A stretch of 64,000 nucleotides of DNA, taken from the NCBI GenBank assembly GCA_015478945.1, contig JABUQX010002503.1:1-64000 (forward strand). Direction: 5' to 3'. The notes below the pieces were generated by a model that was given only the letters and a program-made list of their open reading frames with translations, was not told the DNA's origin and ran no database searches. Shown one piece after another: positions 10,424 through 21,500 of this stretch. Each line of letters opens with the position of its first letter. Positions within the stretch are counted from its first letter, which is position 1. The DNA comes from Trachelipus rathkii (Eukaryota > Arthropoda > Malacostraca > Isopoda > Trachelipodidae). The translations under genes were made by a program, and so were the position numbers.

Positions 10424-11611
10424 ATGTGCAGCGATTTAGTCGTGCCGGATCTTAAAAGAATATGCGCAGAAGGAAACAGTCGAGTTAACTTCCAGAAGAT
10501 GCTCGGGGATACTTCACAATATATTTATGACACTTCGGCGGTTGAAATTTATTTGCAGACAATTACAATCGTTTTGAAGGGAGGAACGGACGATACCGTA
10601 AAATCCGTAAAACTGCCGATTCTTCGCTATTCTGGGTTCGAAAAGTCGGCTTACATTTTAGTCTTTGAGCGCCTAAAAAACGCATACCCGAATTTGAAAT
10701 CAATTACGTTAATCATCGAAGAATATCAATATCCAAACCTGGTTTTTTGCGTTTCTATCAACGTTTATTTACCAAAAATAGAGCACTTGGAAATTCTTAA
10801 AGAAAACGTAATAGAGTATAGTGGTCAAAGCGAGTTTTATCCCGTCATCCGAAGCTCGATGGACATGAAGAGTATCGCTGCCCGCTTTCCTAACGTCAAA
10901 AAACTGGATTTGGAGGGATTGAACGTGATGTTTGAAAAGTCGAGGAAGTGTTTGACATCCCCACAGCTCCACAACGATTTCTCGAAGGTAAAAGATCTGA
11001 CAATACGGTTCACTAATAGGAAATCCACCGAAAATATTTTAGAAATAACTCCCAATCTGAAAATTCTCCGATTAACATTTTTTGACGACGCCGAATTTTA
11101 TATTCTAGGCAGCAAGAATTTAAGTTTCATCAAATCGTTGGAGATAAAACATTTGATAATCTCCGAGATTCATCGAGACCCTCCGTCCACCGCCGCGCTT
11201 GAGAAACACGTAATTCAAAAAATGAAGAACGTATTTCAAGAAAGCACGAAAGATTTCGACCGGACAGCGATTTCCTTTTTTAAAAATCTTCAAACCCTTT
11301 CGTTGGTGGCTCGAAAACTTCGAAAAGAGGAGAAGCTTAAATTATCTTTCACGAGGCTATCTCGAAACGGAAGAGGAATGACAAAAGAAGGAAAAGAAGA
11401 TGGTGATGATGATGGAAGCGTGGTCGTTTTTAATTTTGACGACCTAACGCTTCGACGCGAGAAGGTCGGACCGAGCGAGATCATAGACGATATCGTAGGA
11501 CTTTCGAAAAACAAGAAAGGTTTCAAATTTGAAGTGAGTAGTTTTGACTGCAAAATGATGGATTCTATTCTGAGTTTTTTTCATCACTGGAATTGGTTGA
11601 AAGGAAATTGA
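10424..11611 (+). CDS. Leucine-rich-repeat-like protein
   Basis: 395 aa from ATG. Several segments have the rhythm of the beta-strand part of F-box-type leucine-rich repeats: PNLKSITL, FPNVKKLDL, TPNLKILRL and FKNLQTLSL. There is no convincing F-box at the N-terminus, unlike the next gene. An Asp/Gly insertion (about residues 325-335) comes from a GATGATGAT run. No signal peptide or membrane segment. Such repeats bind other proteins, and with the F-box neighbour this suggests recruitment of targets to a ubiquitin ligase, which is inference. Confidence 0.7.
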   Translation: MCSDLVVPDLKRICAEGNSRVNFQKMLGDTSQYIYDTSAVEIYLQTITIVLKGGTDDTVKSVKLPILRYSGFEKSAYILVFERLKNAYPNLKSITLIIEEYQYPNLVFCVSINVYLPKIEHLEILKENVIEYSGQSEFYPVIRSSMDMKSIAARFPNVKKLDLEGLNVMFEKSRKCLTSPQLHNDFSKVKDLTIRFTNRKSTENILEITPNLKILRLTFFDDAEFYILGSKNLSFIKSLEIKHLIISEIHRDPPSTAALEKHVIQKMKNVFQESTKDFDRTAISFFKNLQTLSLVARKLRKEEKLKLSFTRLSRNGRGMTKEGKEDGDDDGSVVVFNFDDLTLRREKVGPSEIIDDIVGLSKNKKGFKFEVSSFDCKMMDSILSFFHHWNWLKGN

Positions 11612-12410
11612 ATTTGTACTGATAAAAATAGAACTAACTAATCATATTATATATTTAAAAAAAAACCGGAGGTTTTCGGTAACGGGGGTCACTATAATTT
11701 TATCATCATCGCCAAAAGTGCCCAGAAATGGCCCTCAAGACACGGTTTTCTCGGGCGAGCGAAGCGAGCCTTATGCACGTGCGTAGCACGTGCTCAGGGG
11801 CAAGCCTTGCTCCGTAAGGAGCAAGCCTCGGCTTGTCAACCTTGAAATTTCTTTCAACCAAAAAAAATTCGCGATTTTGCCTCAATTACCTTCTGGTAAT
11901 AGAATATTTTGTTGTGTTTCTTTTTTTATCCTTCCGTTAATAAAATATTTTTCTTTGTACTCGCTCTTTATCCTTAGAAAAAAAAGAAACGTGGAAAAAA
12001 TTACGATAAAATGACCTCAATCTAGGGAAATTGCGAAGCCGGTACTTTATAAAAAATTTTGAAATTATTAATATAATAATTAGTAATAAAGTGAAATAAA
12101 ATTTATTTTGTGACAATAAATATATTTTTGATATATTAACTAATTAATTTTTATTCCGAAATACTCATGCGTTATTATACTTCGCTTATAAAATTCGGCT
12201 CAGTGTTGTGAGAACTTCAAATCCTTGAGCGATAGCTACCGGAAAGGAATTAACGTCTTCCTATTTTGTTCGTAGAGAGTTGTTCGTGGAACGCGAGAGC
12301 TTTTACCATCTTCAGTAACAACCGTCAACGGCTAGCGGAAGGGTAATCGGACGACTTTTAAAATTGTTTTTAAAATCATCGTTCGGACAAATAGCACTAT
12401 CGTAAAAAAA
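11612..12410. other. Intergenic region with GC-rich hairpin cluster
   Basis: Around 11660-11830 the base composition rises and several hairpin words follow each other: GCACGTGCGTAGCACGTGC, then TTGCTCCGTAAGGAGCAA, then AAGCCTCGGCTT, and a direct repeat GCGAGCGAAGCGAGC. This contrasts with the AT-rich surroundings and looks like a small inserted repeat. A short ORF over it (11790-12014) is not supported. The rest holds the leader of the gene at 12411. Confidence 0.55.
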
Positions 12411-14726
12411 ATGTCTTTGGTTACAATGCCAGATGACGTGATACATAAAATTTACGAATACCTAAATTTTGAAGACGTGTTCAATGTTTCGACCGCCATG
12501 CGCCCAAAACGCATCGAGAGCTACTATATGCAAAAGGCGTTTCTCATCAATGGAAACTTTCTCGACCTGGATAAGTTTTTAACGCTACGCGAAATACAAA
12601 ATGATCCTTCATCTCTCGTAACCTCGCTTGAAAATTTAGTGCAAGCGCCTTATAAAAATGACAAGCTAATGACTCCTAGCGTTGTAGTTCTAACCATGGC
12701 GGAATATTTCACGATAGAAAATGGAGCTAAATGTTTGAGCGAATTAAATAGCGCGTACACGTATGTAAATACCTTAATATTAACTATAAACGATTGGACC
12801 ACTTTCAACAAAACGATACACGAAATGAAACCTTTATTTAAAATAAATACGCTAAATTTAATTACAAATAGCATCCGCGAAAAGGTGAATATTGTAGACG
12901 TTGTGAAAACCTTTCCGAATTTAGTTGATTTCGAAATAAAATGTCGGTGTGGCGTTAACAACGATAATCACCAAAAGGAAGGCGTGAATAAGAAGATACA
13001 CAACGAGGGATTTAAAATATTCGGGTTTAAAAAATCATCAGAGGAAAGTTCAAAATTCGATAAGCTGCTAGAACTAACGATGGATTATAATTACATCTAC
13101 GATGATGATCATCATGCATTGAACGAATTATTATCATTATATGGTTCAATAGACAAAATCAGCATATGTATAAACGGCTACCACAAACCCGCAGAGATAG
13201 ATATTGATTACTTAATTCGATTAATTAATGATTCCGATATTGAAACGATAATAGAAATTATTCTGAATTTTTCGATGATAGAAGGATTGTTCCCGATTTA
13301 CCCATCGCTTACCAGTAATTCTTTGAAAAAAATAGAATTCCCAGACATTTCAGATTTTCCTAAAAGAGTCGTTGTTGCTGTTGACGTCGAAAACGAAGGA
13401 AGAATCATCGATTGGAAATTTCACACTTCGACGAATATTGCCCATACGCCACCATTTGCAAAATTTGTTGAGGGTTTTCAATATGAAATGTTCGAAAGGT
13501 TTTTCAATCGTGGCGACTACGAGATTGAAATCCCTATTATACACAATTTCTTTTATTATAGCATTAAGTTAGTTTTGTGGTTCTTAACCCAATATGATTT
13601 TTGGCCGGGTTTCATTCGAAATCACACAGACGTTCATCGTAGAATAATGGGCAGGTGGCGTGTTGAAACTTTTAAAAACCATTTGGCTAGGAGAATAAAA
13701 GTGGCTGACGGATTTCTCGAGTTGAAACACGAAGATGTCAACAACTTCAATACAATATTTTCAAAACTCATTCATTTTTATCCATCTTATGAACTTGGGA
13801 ATGTGCTAAAGTTAAAAATAGTTTTGTATAATATTTATAGGTTGGAAGGTCTCACGTTAAACTTTGAGCTAATTACTAAGTTATTCCCAAATTTGAACAA
13901 TTTAGAAATTAGGGGTACAAATTTGACATTTTTTGCCAAACCATTAACTCGGTTCTATAATCTGCGCGAAATTGAAACTGAACCTTTCAACAATTGGCAT
14001 AGTATTTTAAACCACACACAAAACTTAGAAAAACTGAAGGTTTATTTAGATCCAACTGACACCGACCATTTTGATATTGTCGAAATTCTGAAAAAGTCGA
14101 CATGCCCGAAAATTTTACAACTCAATTTTGATAAGTTTTTGAATGAAGAAAATTTAAAAAATAAAATATTTTTACTGGTTGAGTATGAATCTTTGAATAG
14201 AAGCAATGCACACTATGAAATAAATAATAACTTACGCGAACTATTGATAAATTCCCCAGATTTTAATGGGAAACCACTTATTCGATGGCGAATAATAATG
14301 TCAGATGAAGCGCGTCAAACAGGAAAGCGAAAGATTCCCAGCAATACAAATTTGGTCAAAGGAGAAAAAAAACAAAGAACTGACGTTCACTCAGATAATG
14401 AAAGAAATGGTAGTCAAACCTTGGCTCGCGACAGTCTTTTGAAGCACGAATTCTTGACTGAGATATCCGATAAAGCGAAAAAGAAAGAAGAAAATGAAAA
14501 CGATTGGGAAAATATTATTTTTACTCGAGAATCAGAGGTTTTCGATTATCTCGAACGTTTCCACGAGTCAGAAACAAGAACATTTTGCATCAATTCCTTT
14601 AACATCGATAGTTATTCATTTATAACAAATATTGTAAAAATCGTTCTAAGGAAATTAGATATCACCATCAAAATAATAAAGGAAAATCGTCCTAAGACGT
14701 GGTATGAAAAAATAACATATGAATAA
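12411..14726 (+). CDS. F-box / leucine-rich-repeat-like protein
   Basis: 771 aa from ATG. Residues 3-45 match the F-box pattern (MPDDVIHKIYEYLNFEDVFN, then Ser, Thr and Ala before the end of the helix). F-boxes bind Skp1 and bring substrates to SCF ubiquitin ligases. Repeat-like segments follow: FPNLVDFEI, FPNLNNLEI, YNLREIE, QNLEKLKV. A lysine-rich linker (about 640-690) resembles a nuclear localisation signal. It lies directly after the LRR-like gene at 10424 and shares its style but not obvious sequence. Both could be host-derived genes caught by the virus, or host genes. Confidence 0.75.
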   Translation: MSLVTMPDDVIHKIYEYLNFEDVFNVSTAMRPKRIESYYMQKAFLINGNFLDLDKFLTLREIQNDPSSLVTSLENLVQAPYKNDKLMTPSVVVLTMAEYFTIENGAKCLSELNSAYTYVNTLILTINDWTTFNKTIHEMKPLFKINTLNLITNSIREKVNIVDVVKTFPNLVDFEIKCRCGVNNDNHQKEGVNKKIHNEGFKIFGFKKSSEESSKFDKLLELTMDYNYIYDDDHHALNELLSLYGSIDKISICINGYHKPAEIDIDYLIRLINDSDIETIIEIILNFSMIEGLFPIYPSLTSNSLKKIEFPDISDFPKRVVVAVDVENEGRIIDWKFHTSTNIAHTPPFAKFVEGFQYEMFERFFNRGDYEIEIPIIHNFFYYSIKLVLWFLTQYDFWPGFIRNHTDVHRRIMGRWRVETFKNHLARRIKVADGFLELKHEDVNNFNTIFSKLIHFYPSYELGNVLKLKIVLYNIYRLEGLTLNFELITKLFPNLNNLEIRGTNLTFFAKPLTRFYNLREIETEPFNNWHSILNHTQNLEKLKVYLDPTDTDHFDIVEILKKSTCPKILQLNFDKFLNEENLKNKIFLLVEYESLNRSNAHYEINNNLRELLINSPDFNGKPLIRWRIIMSDEARQTGKRKIPSNTNLVKGEKKQRTDVHSDNERNGSQTLARDSLLKHEFLTEISDKAKKKEENENDWENIIFTRESEVFDYLERFHESETRTFCINSFNIDSYSFITNIVKIVLRKLDITIKIIKENRPKTWYEKITYE

Positions 14727-15321
14727 TTTAAGAAAAAATATATTTATTATCAGAACAAAAATTTATATTTCGCTTTATTACTAATAATTATTTCAAAATT
14801 TTATAAAGATAGGTTTTGCTGTTATCGTACGTCCCTGTCGTGGAGCCTGCGAATATTTTTCGATCCCTCCGAAACAAATCTCACTCACCTTTTTTCGGTT
14901 TCGTTCTCACCACATTTCTCGCAACAATGTAGCTAGCTTCAACGCCGTAAAAGAATGACATATTTATCGTTGAATTCGTAAAATTTTGGTAATTTTTTCT
15001 TATTATTTTTGCTCTATTTTTATACAAGTTTATTATAGACATGTTTTAATAAAAAAATATACACTGAAATAATTACTGGTTTTTATTAATTTCCAAAATA
15101 ATCATTGAAGTTAAACGAAATACAAAATCTCCTGGAAATACGCCCCGTTTCAATTTGGATTTTTTGATGTATTTCTCTCGCTGGCTGCTGCTGTTTTGCT
15201 GCTGCTGCACTGTTTGCACTGCTGATGAGGATGAGACGCAAGTTATTAATTAATTTTTGAAATTTTGAATCATTAACAGATATTATTTTATCAACTTACT
15301 ATATACTACTACTACTAACTA
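14727..15321. other. Convergent intergenic region with triplet microsatellites
   Basis: The 3' ends of the F-box gene and of the polymerase fragment meet here. It contains AATAAA near 15047, a CTG-rich tract at 15185-15215 and an ACTACT tract at 15302-15340. No further gene seen. Confidence 0.5.
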
Positions 15322-18300
15322 CTATATAATACTACTACTTAAGAGTTCGTCTTCCTCTCCGCCCCAGTCACTGTAGACGAGGTTCACTTTATCGTGGTAC
15401 TCAAAACTCGTTAAACATTGACGAATTTCATCAACGGGGACGCTTTCTTTAATTTTCAAGAATTCCTTTTCTAACCACCTTCGGGCGTCGGGCGAATTAG
15501 CGATTTGTACTCGTAATAATACCAAAAACATGTGAGTGTCGAGCAAAAAGTCGCAGGCGTCGCGGCATTGAGGATTACCCCAGCATAGCTTAAGGATTGG
15601 CACGATCAACACCTGGCCCCTCGGTCCCACGAATAAATTACACTCGCGCACGTGCCTTCTTATCGTTTCCATCAGCGAAGCGAATAACCGAACTGGCGAT
15701 ATTTTGAACGATTTCAGTTTATCGCATATACCAGTCGCGCAATCCCTCTCCGATTTATCGTAAAACGCGAAGCCTTTCTTTTCTTCGCAATTTATCTTTT
15801 TGTCGATATAAGACTTCGTAAACGAAACGAGAGGGCGGTATGATGATCCCTTCGCTGAAGGAATCTCTCGCTCAATTTTGACGGTATGGGTTTGCGCGCA
15901 TTGGTAGTTCGAGCAATACATGTAGGCAGAATTAGGTTTTGTCATCTCGCACAAGGTTCTGAAAAAGGAGTACTGGCGAACGGCGAACGATAATTCCTCG
16001 GCGATCTCCGGACAACATCCTTGAAGTGTTTTCACAATCCCCCGTAGGTTTTCTTGACACCTAACCCGATCGATGAAACTTATACGAGAGCTCTCATCCC
16101 GCTCGATTTTGCTCCTCTTATTAGACGTCGTCGTCGTCGTCGTCGTGTCGTAAAAGGAAAGCTCGCGTTTCCGAAACACCGGAAATGATTCGCAAATTGT
16201 TTTTTCTCCCCGTGGCGAGAAACGGTCGTTGACAGGCGGCGGAGGGGACGATAGTGAATGGCTTACGGCAATCTCGATTGACGTTTTGTCAGAAATGGGG
16301 ATGACGATATCGTTATCCCTATCATCGCCTCCCGCTCCGCAAACTCTGTTGTTGTTGTTGTTGTTGTTGTTGGTTGTTGTTGTTGTTTTGTTGTTGTTGT
16401 GTTGTTGGTTGTTGTTGTTGTTGTTATTCACATCGAAGCAAATTCCGTTGAAATCTTTTTTCCCGACGCTGAGGGCTATTCTCTCTTCGATCATCGATTC
16501 AAAGGCCTCCGTGAATGCTTTCAGCCCGCTTTGAATTAAAATAAAAATGTTAACGATGGCCGACTTGTTCAAGATATTACGCCCGGATAAGGTTCCTATT
16601 CCTCGACGTTCGTCCCACATTTTCTTCGTTTGCAAGGTTCTTCTTAACCAGAAATCACTGCACGCGCCCCCGCTCCTCTCGACGTCGATCGTGTCCGCGC
16701 ACAGCATATCGGCGAACCTCGACTTAACGTTTAAGGCGAGATCGGTGAAAATCTTGTACTTTCGCGGCGTCCTTTCGTTATACTCCAGCATTGCTTCGTA
16801 AATGTTGCTCATCGCGTTCGGCTTCGAGCACTTTTTGTAATAAGAGAGCTTCGAATATGGCACCTCGAATCCTAGAATCGAGCTGATAAAAATCGATACG
16901 AGCCGATTTTTATTAACGTCGAACTCGAAGCACGCTTGCGTTAAAAAGTGCAGCTGCATCGCTAGAGGGTTCGTGTCACTTTTGCAAAAAATACTCTTTA
17001 AATATATTTGGAGTAACGATTGGTAAAATTCTAGCGCAGCCAACATTTCTCCGTCTAGTTCGTCGATTTTCGTTCCGTTCTCGTCAACGACGTCATCGCC
17101 GCCGGCTAACAGATATTTCGCGTAGTTTTTATTGCGGGTTTTCAGGGTACAATTTAGAAACATGTTTAACAAATGACGTATTTCTAAACGCAAAATATAT
17201 TTAGACGGTTTGGCTCTAAATTTTACCACCGTCGTCGTCTTTCCTCGGCTGCCGTTCTGGTCGTCGTCGTCGTCGTCGTCGTCAATGTCTTCTTTGACGA
17301 GGTTCGAGGTCCTCGGCATTCCTTCATCGTAAAGCGGATTTCGAATAATTTGGCAATACTGTAATGCGGTTGTTGTTGTTGTTGTTGTTGTTTCCACTCC
17401 ATCGTCATGGTCGTCGTCATTGTCGCACTTCCTTTTAATGGTCCTCAAAACATCGTCGACCTGAGGAGATTCGTTAAAATGACACAGGACGTAATTTTTT
17501 TTACGAAACAGAAATCCGAAGAGCACCATCCGTTCAGGGACTAGTTTCATGGCGTTGTCTTTACCCGCAAGGTAATCCGGGTCCGGCCTCACGCCCCATA
17601 ATACTCTACCTATATATTTTTCGATAAAATCGCAAACGTCTTGTTCGAGTTTTATATCGACGTCGAGATATCTAGCGTCCACTCGTCGACGCTTGAAATA
17701 AGGGCTCCTGATCGTCGAAAAAGTGCTGTCGGTATCCCCGTAAATATTCTGCAGGTTATCGACCAGCGAATTAGCGGCTATTTTTATATTGGCCGTAGTC
17801 CTCCTCCCTATCCCGGTGATCAAATTGGACAAGAGTTGATTAACGCTGCTCTTCAAATTTTTGCCCGACATAATGCCGTAGGCCGAATTCATCATCAATT
17901 TGACGTTGTTTTGATCGATATTAGCCAGCTGCCTTTCGTGGGGGTAGAGGGTGTTATCTTTCATCTTCTTTTTCAGTTTCTTCCTCATTTCGCCGAGATT
18001 TAATTGAAGATCGGGCCAGCATCCGTCTTTCAAATCGGACCGACAAACCCAAAATCGGCAATAAGCCCCGCAATCCCAGCACCTGGACGAGACGCCTCGA
18101 ACGAAAGCCTCAACCAGCGGGCACCCGCTTTCGTTAACGTAAAGGAAGTTCAACGCCTCCTTAATACCCGTTTTCCCCCTTTTTCCGTTCAAAGCTTCTT
18201 TCAGATTTTCTTCGAGACGCGGTAGTGACGTCGCCTCCAGCAGCTTCGAAATCAATTTTCCCAAATCGTCGGCGGATTTCACGAGGTTGCCGAACGGGTA

Positions 18301-18534
18301 AAATATTTCCTCGAACAATTTCTCCTTCCCTTCGTACTCGTTGACCACGAGATCGTAAAGGAGGGGGAAGTAATACTTTAATCCCGCCGGTTGCACTTGC
18401 GCGTCCTCGCGCCAGTAACCCCTTTCCTCTATCCAACTGGGAAAGGAGAGCCTCGGAAAATAATCAACCCCCAAATAGCGTCCGTTGGCCAAGTCCGCCT
18501 CACGGTTAAATTTTTCGACGTATAAGTCGAACGT
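15322..18534 (-). pseudogene. Family-B DNA polymerase, C-terminal part only, truncated by satellite
   Basis: The frame is open from about 18534 to the stop at 15322; the first in-frame TTG is at 18492 and there is no good ATG. Residues counted from 18492: a cysteine cluster CWDCGAYC (about 137-150), motif B (VKLMMNSAYG, about 196-206), motif C with both catalytic aspartates (YGDTDS, about 249-254) and the KKxY-type motif (RKKNY, about 330). Motif A (SLYP) and the exonuclease domain are missing, because the reading frame runs into a stop inside the 20-bp satellite. The ~700 residues after the KKxY motif, with polyasparagine, are far longer than in most family-B enzymes but recall the very large nimavirus polymerase. 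The fragment cannot be an active polymerase on its own. Confidence 0.85.
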
Positions 18535-21500
18535 CTAAGTGCTAAGTCGAAGGTCTAAGTATAAGTCGAAGGTCTAAGTATAAATCGAAGGTCTAAGTGC
18601 TAAGTCGAAGGTCTAAGTATAAATCGAAGGTCTAAGTGCTAAGTCGAAGGTCTAAGTGTAAGTCGAAGGTCTAAGTGCTAAGTCGAAGGTTTAAGTGCTA
18701 AGTCGAAGGTCTAAGTGCTAAGTCGAAGGTTTAAGTGCTAAGTCGAAGGTTTAAGTGCTAAGTCGAAGGTCTATGTGCTAAGTCGAAGGTTTAAGTGCTA
18801 AGTGAAGTGTCTAGAGGTGCTTAAGTCGAAGGTTTTAAGTGCTAAGTGAAGGTCTAAGTGCTAACAGTCGAAGAGATATAGTATAAGTCCGAGGTCTAAG
18901 TATAAGTCGAAAGGTTAAAGTGCTAAAAATCTAAAATTTCTCAAAGAAAATATTACACAAAATTTTTTTAAGTCAATTATTTTCGGAATTTGCAATTAGA
19001 CTTCGACTTATATAGTTCCGATCAGGCGTCAACTATATGAGTCATAAATCGGATTGAAGATAGTTTTAGCTTAGGTAACTGGTATTTAGCGTTCAGCCGC
19101 TTCTGCGATTCCCGTAAGGCGAACTCATACTATAGTGCGTTTCAAAGGAACGAAAAACATCTAATTGAATCGCGCAACCTTTTAGGTCATAAAACTATCA
19201 TTTTTCTTTCAACCCATATAGTGACGTCTCAACGGGAACTGATATAGCAAAGGTCTAAGTGTGAAAATCTAAAAATCACAGAGAAAATAATTTCCCAAAA
19301 ATTTAGTCGAATTATTTTCGGAATTTGACTTAGACTTTCGACTTAATATTAGTTCACAAACAAACGAACGACAGACAGAAGGTCTAAGTATAAGTCGAAG
19401 GTCTAAGTATAAGTCGAAGGTCTAAGTGCTAAGTCGAAGGTTTAAGTGCTAAGTCGAAGGTCTAAGTGCTAAGTCGAAGGTTTAAGTGCTAAGTCGAAGG
19501 TCTAAGTGCTAAGTCGAAGGTTTTTAAGTGCTAAGTCGAAGGTTTAAAGTGCTAAGTGAAGGTTTAAGTGCTAAGTGAAGGTTCTTGAAGTGCTAAGTCG
19601 AAAGGTTTAAGTGCTAAGTCGAAGGTTCTAAGTGCTAAGTCGAAGGTCTAAAGTGCTAAGTCGAAGGTCTAGTGCTAAGTCGAAGGTCTAAGTGGCTAAG
19701 TCGAAGGTTTAAGTGCTACGTCGAAGGTCTAAGTGCTAAGTCGAAGGTCTAAGTGCTAAGTCGAAGGTTTACGAAGGCTAAGTCGAAGGTCTAAGTGCTA
19801 AGTCGACGGTTAAGTATAAGTGAAGGTCTAATGTATAAGTGAAAGGTCTAAGTTGCTAAAATCTAAAATTTTTCTCAAAGAAAATAATACACCAAATTTT
19901 TTAAGTCCAAATTATTTTTCGGAATTTGCACTTAGCCCTTCGACTATATCAGTTTCCGATCAGGCGTCACTATATGACGTCATATCGGATTGAAGATAGT
20001 TTTAGCTTAGGTAACTGGTATTTGAAAGCGTTCGGCCGCTTTTGCGATTCCCGTAAGGCGACCTATACTATAGTGACGGTTTCGAAGGGACCGAAAAACG
20101 ATCTAACTTGATCGCGCACACCTTTTTAAGGTAATAGAACTATACTTCAAGCATATATGAGGTGTCAAGTAAAGATGTAAGTCAAAGGTCTAAGTGTGAA
20201 AAATTTTAAAAAAATCACAGGAAAATAATTTTCCAAAAAATTTCAAGTCGAAAATTATTTTTCGGAATTTGAACTTAGACCTTCGACTATATTAGTTCAA
20301 CAAACAAACGAACGAACAGTCAGAAAGGTCGAAGTATAAGTCGAAGGTCTAAGTAATAAGTCGAAGGTCTAAGTGCTAAGTCGAAAGGTCTAAGTGCTAA
20401 GTCGAAGGTATAAGTGCTAAGTCGAAGGTCTAAGTGGTAAGTCGAAGGTCTAAGTGTTAAGGCGAAAGTGCTAAGTTGCTAAGTCGAAGGTCTAAGTGCT
20501 AAGTCGAAGGTCTAAGTGTAGTCGAAGGTCTAAGTGCTAGTTCGAAGTCTAAGTGCTAAGTCGAAGTCTAAGTATAGGTCAAGGTCTAAGTAAAAGTCGA
20601 AAGTCTAAGTGCTAAAATCTAAATTTCCTCAAAGAAAATAATACACACAAAATTTTTTAAGTTCAAATTATTTTTCGGAATTTGCACTTAGACCTTCGAC
20701 TTTATATACATCATTCCGATCAGGGCGTCACTATATGACGTCATAATCGGATTGAAGATAGTTTTAGCTTAGGTAACTGGTATTTTAAAGCGTTCAGCCG
20801 CTTTTGCGATTCCCATAGGGACACTATTATAGTGGTTGTTTCGAGGGAAACGAAAAAACGATCTAATTGATCCGCACACCTTTTAAGTATAAACTATCAC
20901 TTCAACCCATATAGTGACGTCTCAACGGGAACTGATAAAGTCAAAGGTCTAAGTGTGAAAATCTAAAAATCACAGAGAAATAATTTCCAAAAAATTTTCA
21001 AGTCGAAAATTATTTTTCGGAATTTGCACTTAGACTTTTGACTTATATTAGTTCAACAAGGTCTAAGAGCTAAGTCGAAAGTCGAAGTATAAGTCGAAGG
21101 TCTTAGTGCTAAGTCGAAGGTCTAAGTGCTAAGTTGAAGGTCTAAGTGCTAAGTCGAAGGTCTAAGTGCTAAGTCGAAGGTCTAAGTGCTAAGTCGAAGG
21201 TCTAGTATAAGTCGAAGGTCTAAGTATAAGTCGAAAGGTCTAAGTGCTAAGTCGAAAAGGTCTAAGTGCAAGTCGAAGGTTTTAAGTGCTAAGTCGAAGG
21301 TCTAAGTGCTAAGTCGAGGGTCTAGTATAAGTCGAAGGTCTAAGTAAAAGTCGAAGGTAATAAGTTGCTTAAAATCTAAAATTTCTCAAGAAAATAATAC
21401 AAAATTATTTTAAGTTCAAATTATTTTTCGGGATTTGCACTTAGACCTTCGACTTATATAGTATGTTTTTAGTTCGTTTGTTCGTCTGACCGTTCGTTCG

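Noticed and set aside
16229..18225. Plus-strand ORFs opposite the polymerase
   Set aside because: They are antisense shadows of the polymerase frame, including the poly-Leu/Val stretch opposite polyasparagine.
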